Both the position numbers and the translations under genes were made by a program. 7,021 nt of DNA from an uncultured Phascolarctobacterium sp. (GTDB lineage: Bacteria; Bacillota; Negativicutes; Acidaminococcales; Acidaminococcaceae), in contig USHB01000074.1 of NCBI GenBank assembly GCA_900554395.1, forward strand, positions 1-7,021, written 5' to 3'. How positions within the stretch are numbered: position 1 is the stretch's first letter; each line of letters opens with the position of its first letter. The notes beneath the pieces are model-generated. The model was given only the letters and a program-made list of their open reading frames with translations. It was not told where the DNA came from and did no database searches. This document shows, one piece after another, positions 1-7,021 of this stretch.

Positions 1-2642
<2,642 letters not shown>

Positions 2643-2656
2643 TCGGGGCGCATAAA

Positions 2657-4270
2657 ATGAATTTTGGTTTTGACCCTTTAAAATACAAGTACCCATCGCG
2701 CCGGAGCGTAATGTACGGCACAAAGGGGATGGTATGCAGTTCGCAGCCGCTTGCGGCACAAGCCGGGCTTGATATGATTAAAAAAGGCGGCAATGCCGTA
2801 GATGCAGCCATAGCAACCGCCATTGCGCTTACCGTTTTGGAACCAACCAGCAACGGCCTTGGCAGTGATGCCTTCGCGCAGGTATGGATTGACGGCAAAC
2901 TGTACGGCTTAAACGGCAGCGGTTATGCACCTGCACTGCTTACTCCGGATTGTGAAGCCTTAAAAGTCAAAACGGCAGTGCCGGAACGCGGCTGGGAATC
3001 GGTGGATGTGCCGGGCGCTGTATCAGCATGGGCAGAACTGCATAAATGCTTTGGCAAACTTCCTTTTGCCGAACTGTTTGAGCCTGCCATAGAATATGCA
3101 GAGCATGGTTATCCGGTATCGCCGGTTATCAGCAGGCTTTGGCATGAAGGGCTTGCAATTTTTGAACCATATAAAAATAACGAAGCCTTCCGCGGCTGGT
3201 TTGAAACTTTTACAAACGAAGGCAAGACCCCGGCGGCAGGCACTGTTGCCAAAATGCCGCAGCAGGCTAAAACTCTGCGCCTTATTGCCGAAAGTTACGG
3301 CGAAACTTTTTACCGCGGCGAAGTGGCAGATGCTATTGACGCATTTTCCAAAGCCACAGGCGGTTATATCCGCAAAAGCGATTTAGCGGCATACCGTGCT
3401 GAATGGGTGGAGCCCATAAGCATAGATTACCGCGGTTACCGTGTATGGGAACTGCCGCCTAACGGGCACGGCATTGTTGCGCTGATGGCGCTTAACATTT
3501 TGCAGGGCTTTACGCATAATGCCAAAGATTCTGCTGAAAACCTGCATCATGAAATAGAAGCCATGAAGCTGGCTTATGCCGATGGCCGCAAATATGTTGC
3601 CGACCCGCGCTATATGAAAGCGCAGGTAAAAGAACTGTTAAGTGAAGAATACACTTCTCAGCGCCGCGCGCTTATTGGCGAACATGCAATTATGCCGCAG
3701 CCGGGCAGTCCGTTCTGCGGCGGTACGGTTTATTTGTGTACGGCAGACGGCGATGGCAATATGGTTTCGTACATTCAAAGCAATTTTCAGGGCTTTGGCA
3801 GCGGCATCGTAGTGCCTGGTTACGGCATAGCCTTAAATGACAGGGCATCCGGCTTTGTGCTTGACCCTGAACATGATGATTACCTCGTGCCGCTAAAGAA
3901 ACCTTACCATACAATTATCCCCGGCTTTTTGACAAAAGACGGCAAGGCAGTAGGACCTTTTGGCGTAATGGGCGGCTATATGCAGCCGCAGGGGCACTTG
4001 CAGGTAATCCATAATGTGATAGATTTTGGCATGAACCCGCAGGAAGCACTTGATTGCCCGCGCTGGCAGTGGATTGAAGGCAAAAAGGTTATGATTGAAG
4101 CAGGCGTTGGCGAAGAAATTATTAACGCTTTGCGCGCCCGTGGACACGAACTGATTGTAACCGATGACTTTATTGATTTCGGCAGAGGCCAGATGATTTG
4201 GCGCAGTGATGACGGCGTGCTTGTTGGCGCAACAGAACCGCGCGCTGACGGTATGGTTGCTGTTTGGTAA
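2657..4270 (+). CDS. gamma-glutamyltransferase-family Ntn-hydrolase, YwrD type (substrate uncertain)
   Basis: A 537-residue member of the gamma-glutamyltranspeptidase/cephalosporin acylase family, closest in appearance to Bacillus YwrD. Family members are made as one chain and cut themselves before a Thr that becomes the N-terminal nucleophile. Here that residue is Thr357 in CGGTVYL, predicting subunits of 356 and 181 residues. The N-terminal half has the family block SSQPLAAQAGLDMIKKGGNA (29-48), then AIATAIALTVLEPTSNGLGSD (51-71); the C-terminal half has NMVSYIQSNFQGFGSG (368-383) and MGGYMQPQGH (438-447). There is no signal peptide, so the protein should be cytoplasmic, unlike periplasmic or secreted GGT. 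Aligned by eye to E. coli GGT, the carboxylate-binding Arg114 and amino-binding Asp433 regions read GSGYAP and DRASGF, so true gamma-glutamyl activity is doubtful. It starts 14 bases after eno, with only a weak GGGG at 2645-2648 as ribosome site, and ends before a strong terminator, so it is probably the last gene of the glycolytic transcript. An acylase or peptidase role is possible. Confidence 0.9.
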   Translation: MNFGFDPLKYKYPSRRSVMYGTKGMVCSSQPLAAQAGLDMIKKGGNAVDAAIATAIALTVLEPTSNGLGSDAFAQVWIDGKLYGLNGSGYAPALLTPDCEALKVKTAVPERGWESVDVPGAVSAWAELHKCFGKLPFAELFEPAIEYAEHGYPVSPVISRLWHEGLAIFEPYKNNEAFRGWFETFTNEGKTPAAGTVAKMPQQAKTLRLIAESYGETFYRGEVADAIDAFSKATGGYIRKSDLAAYRAEWVEPISIDYRGYRVWELPPNGHGIVALMALNILQGFTHNAKDSAENLHHEIEAMKLAYADGRKYVADPRYMKAQVKELLSEEYTSQRRALIGEHAIMPQPGSPFCGGTVYLCTADGDGNMVSYIQSNFQGFGSGIVVPGYGIALNDRASGFVLDPEHDDYLVPLKKPYHTIIPGFLTKDGKAVGPFGVMGGYMQPQGHLQVIHNVIDFGMNPQEALDCPRWQWIEGKKVMIEAGVGEEIINALRARGHELIVTDDFIDFGRGQMIWRSDDGVLVGATEPRADGMVAVW

Positions 4271-4282
4271 AAACGTAATAAC

Positions 4283-4319
4283 AAAAAACGGAAGTGTTAA
4301 GCACTTCCGTTTTTCTTTT
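4283..4319 (+). terminator. intrinsic terminator after the gpmI-eno-GGT run
   Basis: A perfect 8-bp stem CGGAAGTG (4289-4296) / CACTTCCG (4302-4309) with loop TTAAG, followed by TTTTTCTTTT. An A run at 4283-4288 can pair with the T run, extending the stem and allowing some activity on the other strand. It lies 12 bases after the stop of the GGT-family gene and separates it from rmuC. Confidence 0.93.
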
Positions 4320-4323
4320 ACTT

Positions 4324-4352
4324 TTGTAAAAAGTTCCGTAAAATGTTAAAAT
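4324..4352 (+). promoter_or_regulatory. sigma-A-type promoter with extended -10 for rmuC
   Basis: A -35 element TTGTAA (4324-4329), a spacer of exactly 17 bases, and a -10 element TAAAAT (4347-4352) preceded by TGT, which makes an extended -10. Transcription would begin near 4359, giving a leader of about 29 bases before the rmuC ATG at 4388. It sits directly after the preceding terminator, so rmuC is probably its own unit. Found by eye; no transcript data. Confidence 0.65.
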
Positions 4353-4387
4353 AGATTTGTATTTATTTTTTATAAAGGGCGGATAAT

Positions 4388-5575
4388 ATGGGCTTTACGG
4401 ATATAATACTTATTTTAATAATTATTTTGCAGCTTGTAGTTTTGGTTGTGCTTTACCGCAGCAGGGAAAATGCCGTTGACGAAACGGACTTACTGGAAAT
4501 AGTGCGCCAGTTTGAAGCAACGGAGCGGCGCATGTACGAGGGCTTGCGTGATTTGCGCAGCGAGCAGGCTACTTTGGCGCGTGCCGCCAGGCTTGAAAAT
4601 CAATCGGCGGCAGACAGGCTGAGTGAACAACTTGACAAACGCTTTGATAAAATAGGAGCATCAACAGAGAAAAATTTAGAAGAAATACGTGCCATCGTTG
4701 ATGAAAAATTAAATGCTACTCTTGAACGCCGGCTTGGCGAGAGTTTCAGCCTTGTCAGCCGCAGGCTTGAAGAAGTACACCGCGGCTTAGGTGAGATGCA
4801 GAGCCTTGCGGGTGGCATCGGTGACTTAAAACGTATTTTAAGCAATGTTAAAAACCGCGGCATTTGGGGCGAAATGCAGCTTAAAGTGCTTTTGCAGGAT
4901 ATGCTTGCACCGGAGCAGTATGGAGAAAATATTGCCGTAAAACCGGGCTCTGCCGAAAGGGTGGAATTTGCATTAAAACTGCCCGGCAAAAACGAACAGA
5001 CTGTGTGGCTGCCGGTGGATGCCAAGTTTCCGCAGGAGGATTACCAGCGGCTTTTAGAAGCAAGGGAAAATGCAGATGCAGGTGCTGCCGAAGCAGCTTT
5101 AAAACAGCTTGAAAAACGCTTAAAGAGCGAAGCTGCCGATATTAATGCTAAATATATCTGCCCGCCGTACAGCACTGATTTTGCTGTGATGTATTTGCCG
5201 ACAGAGGGACTTTTTGCCGAAGCTGTAAATATTACAGGTCTGCTTGAAGAATTGCAGCGTAAATACCGTGTTTGCGTTGCAGGACCTACAACTTTGGCTG
5301 CACTGCTGAACAGTTTGCAGGTGGGCTTCCGCACTTTGGCCATTGAGAAGCGCACGGGCGAAGTATGGCGCATTATTTCCGGCGTTAAGCAGGATTTTGT
5401 TGTGTTTGCCACATTGCTTGATAAAACGCGTAAAAAATTGCAGGAGGCAAGCGGGCATATTGAAGCGGCAGAACGCCGCAGCCGTGTGATTAATAAAAAG
5501 CTGTACCGTGCTGAAAGTTTTGAAGATGATTTTGAAGTGCCGCAGGAGTTGGACGGCGAGCAGAATAAAAATTAA
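4388..5575 (+). CDS. rmuC: RmuC family DNA recombination protein, predicted membrane-anchored nuclease
   Basis: RmuC proteins limit inversions and rearrangements at short inverted repeats in E. coli and are predicted to have a restriction-endonuclease-like fold; the biochemical activity is not well settled (family knowledge). The 395 residues comprise a single N-terminal membrane helix (about 5-23), a charged Glu/Arg-rich region likely to form a coiled coil (about 31-140), and the conserved RmuC core (about 145-365). Core motifs: NVKNRGIWGEMQL (153-165) with Glu162; LPVDAKFP (208-215) with Asp211 and Lys213, consistent with the PD-(D/E)xK-like site; YICPPYSTDFAVMYLPTEG (256-274); and AGPTTLAALLNSLQVGFRT (298-316). 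The acidic C-terminal tail is not conserved in the family as far as I know. It is somewhat shorter than E. coli RmuC (~475), mainly through a shorter coiled coil. The ATG at 4388 follows AAAGGGCGG (4374-4382) and gives an intact membrane anchor. Monocistronic between two terminators. Confidence 0.95.
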   Translation: MGFTDIILILIIILQLVVLVVLYRSRENAVDETDLLEIVRQFEATERRMYEGLRDLRSEQATLARAARLENQSAADRLSEQLDKRFDKIGASTEKNLEEIRAIVDEKLNATLERRLGESFSLVSRRLEEVHRGLGEMQSLAGGIGDLKRILSNVKNRGIWGEMQLKVLLQDMLAPEQYGENIAVKPGSAERVEFALKLPGKNEQTVWLPVDAKFPQEDYQRLLEARENADAGAAEAALKQLEKRLKSEAADINAKYICPPYSTDFAVMYLPTEGLFAEAVNITGLLEELQRKYRVCVAGPTTLAALLNSLQVGFRTLAIEKRTGEVWRIISGVKQDFVVFATLLDKTRKKLQEASGHIEAAERRSRVINKKLYRAESFEDDFEVPQELDGEQNKN

Positions 5576-5584
5576 ATATAAAAT

Positions 5585-5613
5585 AAAAAGGCAGCCTTTA
5601 TGGTTGCCTTTTA
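5585..5613. terminator. bidirectional intrinsic terminator between rmuC and the MscS-type gene
   Basis: An 11-bp stem AAAAGGCAGCC (5586-5596) / GGTTGCCTTTT (5602-5612) with one G-T wobble and loop TTTAT. The T run on the plus strand and the longer T-rich stretch beyond the hairpin on the minus strand fit termination of both converging genes. It occupies most of the 52-base gap between their stop codons. Confidence 0.9.
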
Positions 5614-5627
5614 AAATTTGTAAGCAA

Positions 5628-6692
5628 TTATTTAGTTTCATTTTTAAGCGGGGTTTCAAAATAAACGCTGGTGCTTGGGAAAGCGCAGGATGCACCGTTT
5701 GCTTCCAGAATTTTCATAATGTCAAGATTGATTTGTTCGCGGGCAGCCAAAAAGCCGTTGGTATCGCTGGCTTTGGTATAGCAAACGATAAAAATATTCA
5801 GGCTGCTGTCAGCGTAATCACGGAAGTAAACCATTACCGTATCGCTGTAAACAAGTTCACTGTTTTGCAGGTAGCTGCGTATATCGCCTACAAGTTTCTG
5901 CATCTGGTCGTGAGTTGTATCGTAAGTTACGCCAAGCAAAAACTCGATGCGGCGCTTTTCGCGTTTGGTGTAGTTAATAATAGGCGTGTTGGATAAAAGC
6001 GAGTTGGGTACATATACAAGTTCCTGCGGAAAGGTGCGTATACAGGTGCTGCGGAAAGTAATTTTTTCCACAGTTCCTTCCACGCCGTTGGCGGATATCC
6101 AGTCGCCTACTTTAAAGGGTTTATCCAAAATAATAACAAAACTGCCGAATACGTTTGCCAGGGCATCTTTGGCGGCAAAGGCAAGCGCCAGTGAGCCGAT
6201 GCTTAAACTTGCAAGCAGGCCGCTCATATCATAGTTCCATTCTTTGGCAACCATCAGCGTTGCAATAACGGCAAGCAAAATGCGCATCATGGTGGAAAGA
6301 ATGTTGGCAAGGGAATCTTCAATGTGAATATCGGCATGTGTTAAAAGGCGCAGCGCAAAGCCGTGCGTAATATCGCTGATATTAAATACGCCCCAGAAAA
6401 TGCAGATGATAAAGCTGCTGCGCAGCAGCCTGTCAATAGCCGGATGTTCGGTAATGAAAGTGATGGGCGAGCAGTTGAGGGCAGCGTAAATGCCGAGAAT
6501 AAAAAGATAAATATGTATCGGCTTGGCAAAAGCGTCTAAAATATCGCCGCCGTAATCAAAAGACATTTTATTGTTTAAGAGCATTAAAAAACGCAGTATA
6601 ACCGTGCGGTAAAGATAGCGCACCAGCATAAAGCCACAGAAAACCAAAATCGGTTTCAGCCATGGCGTTAAAGTTGAAGTAAGCTGTTCCAT
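5628..6692 (-). CDS. small-conductance mechanosensitive ion channel family protein (MscS-like)
   Basis: MscS-family channels sit in the cytoplasmic membrane and open under membrane tension to release solutes after hypo-osmotic shock. The 354 residues show hydrophobic segments at about 13-37, 58-76, 90-110 and 134-149, then the pore-lining helix and its extension at about 156-189 (LLASLSIGSLALAFAAKDAL...), rich in small residues as expected. Next come the beta domain (about 190-245: KPFKVGDWI, VEGTVEKITFRST, VYVPNSLLSNTPIIN) and the mixed alpha/beta C-terminal domain, ending near PSTSVYFE. Five membrane segments, against three in E. coli MscS (286 residues), place it with the larger YnaI/YbdG-like relatives; I give no symbol. 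On the minus strand AAGGAG (6699-6704) lies six bases before the ATG at 6692, which fixes the start. It has its own promoter upstream and shares a terminator with rmuC. An adaptation or ligand-gated role instead of emergency release cannot be excluded. Confidence 0.93.
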   Translation of the reverse strand: MEQLTSTLTPWLKPILVFCGFMLVRYLYRTVILRFLMLLNNKMSFDYGGDILDAFAKPIHIYLFILGIYAALNCSPITFITEHPAIDRLLRSSFIICIFWGVFNISDITHGFALRLLTHADIHIEDSLANILSTMMRILLAVIATLMVAKEWNYDMSGLLASLSIGSLALAFAAKDALANVFGSFVIILDKPFKVGDWISANGVEGTVEKITFRSTCIRTFPQELVYVPNSLLSNTPIINYTKREKRRIEFLLGVTYDTTHDQMQKLVGDIRSYLQNSELVYSDTVMVYFRDYADSSLNIFIVCYTKASDTNGFLAAREQINLDIMKILEANGASCAFPSTSVYFETPLKNETK

Positions 6693-6721
6693 ATAAACTC
6701 CTTAAAGTATTTTGTATAAAT

Positions 6722-6750
6722 ATTTTAACATTTTGGCGGCTTAAAAACAA
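6722..6750 (-). promoter_or_regulatory. promoter with extended -10 for the MscS-type gene
   Basis: Read on the minus strand: TTGTTT (6750-6745), a 17-base spacer, then TAAAAT (6727-6722) preceded by TGT. Transcription would begin near 6715, giving a leader of about 23 bases. The -10 region AAAATGTTAAAATA is identical over 14 bases to that of the rmuC promoter. Found by eye only. Confidence 0.6.
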
Positions 6751-6801
6751 TAATTCACAAAAGTTACAAATAAATAGGCATTGTTTGTGTTATAATATTG
6801 T
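6747..6801. repeat. imperfect inverted repeat across the divergent promoter region
   Basis: The left arm ACAATAATTCACAA (6747-6760) and the right arm TTGTGTTATAATATTGT (6785-6801) are inverted copies: the outer six bases and inner five bases match exactly, with a 3-base length difference in the middle. The left arm touches the -35 of the MscS-type promoter and the right arm contains the -10 of the DUF456 promoter. It could be an operator, or chance in AT-rich DNA. Confidence 0.3.
6788..6796 (+). promoter_or_regulatory. extended -10 promoter for the DUF456-like gene
   Basis: A consensus -10 TATAAT (6791-6796) with TGT immediately before it (6788-6790). No good -35 lies 16-18 bases upstream; TTACAA (6764-6769) is 21 bases away. 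The extended -10 may compensate. The start would be near 6803, giving a leader of about 25 bases to the ATG at 6828. Confidence 0.6.
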
Positions 6802-6827
6802 CAGCAATTAACATAAGGAGGCAGGTT

Positions 6828-7021
6828 ATGGAATATTTCTTGGAAGCATTGGCAGCAGCTTTTATAGTTATTGTAGGGCCGCTGTTGACTTTGGTTGGCT
6901 TGCCCGGCAACACGCTGATGCTTTTGGCAGGGATAGGATTTGCCTGTTTTGACGAAGCGAAATATTTTGACGGGCGCATTTTATCTGCGCTGGTGCTGAT
7001 TTATGTTTTTGGTGTATTATG
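6828..7021 (+). CDS. DUF456-like small membrane protein (3' end outside window)
   Basis: Only the first 64 codons are in the window. The product begins MEYFLEALAAAFIVIVGPLL and continues with TLVGLPGNTLMLLAGIGFACF, then a short charged stretch (DEAKYFDGR) and a second hydrophobic run (ILSALVLIYVFGVL). The first hydrophobic segment leading into a LVGLPG-x-x-LMLLAG motif is characteristic of DUF456 membrane proteins, which are usually about 160 residues with several helices and alternating Gly-rich segments; their function is unknown. The start is secure: AAGGAGG (6815-6821) lies six bases before the ATG, and an extended -10 promoter precedes it. It is divergent from the MscS-type gene with 135 bases between the start codons. 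The family call rests on one motif and hydropathy, so it is moderate. Confidence 0.7.
   Translation, partial: MEYFLEALAAAFIVIVGPLLTLVGLPGNTLMLLAGIGFACFDEAKYFDGRILSALVLIYVFGVL

Noticed and set aside
5120..5695. A 191-codon minus-strand open frame opposite the end of rmuC
   Set aside because: It spans the terminator hairpin and is antisense to conserved RmuC core motifs; a codon-composition shadow.
5508..5996. A 162-codon plus-strand open frame overlapping the end of rmuC and the MscS-type gene
   Set aside because: It crosses the bidirectional terminator, overlaps two well-supported genes and has no domain or ribosome site.
6764..6979. A 71-codon minus-strand open frame opposite the DUF456-like gene
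   Set aside because: It overlaps the promoter, ribosome site and start of a better-supported plus-strand gene and resembles nothing recognisable.

Overview
The window looks like ordinary bacterial core chromosome: about 45% GC by eye, tightly packed, with no transposase, phage, CRISPR, tRNA or rRNA signal. The proteins resemble those of Bacillota: a Bacillus-type cofactor-independent phosphoglycerate mutase directly before enolase, a YwrD-type gamma-glutamyltransferase homologue, and AGGAG-type ribosome binding sites. A Negativicutes relative (Phascolarctobacterium/Acidaminococcus-like) would fit, but this is an impression and no marker in the window fixes it.

Layout. Positions 1-4270 hold a plus-strand run of three genes: gpmI (its start lies before the window), eno, and a gamma-glutamyltransferase-family Ntn-hydrolase. 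The gaps are only 23 and 14 bases, with no terminator between genes, so they are probably co-transcribed; a strong hairpin terminator at about 4283-4319 closes the run. Next comes rmuC (4388-5575), with its own well-formed extended -10 promoter. It converges on an MscS-family channel gene on the minus strand (5628-6692), and the two share a bidirectional terminator at 5585-5613. At the right end a divergent intergenic region (6693-6827) holds promoters for the channel gene and for a plus-strand DUF456-like small membrane protein gene that runs off the window.

Function. GpmI and enolase catalyse consecutive steps of lower glycolysis (3-phosphoglycerate to 2-phosphoglycerate to phosphoenolpyruvate). 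The third gene is not glycolytic; its catalytic threonine is present, but by eye the residues that recognise the glutamyl group in true gamma-glutamyltranspeptidases are replaced, so its substrate is uncertain. RmuC (DNA maintenance), the MscS channel (osmotic safety valve) and the DUF456 protein are independent units.

I found no convincing undescribed system. The points most worth checking are the substrate of the third gene and its link to glycolysis, the 14-base -10 region shared by the rmuC and mscS promoters, and an imperfect inverted repeat that overlaps both divergent promoters at the right end.
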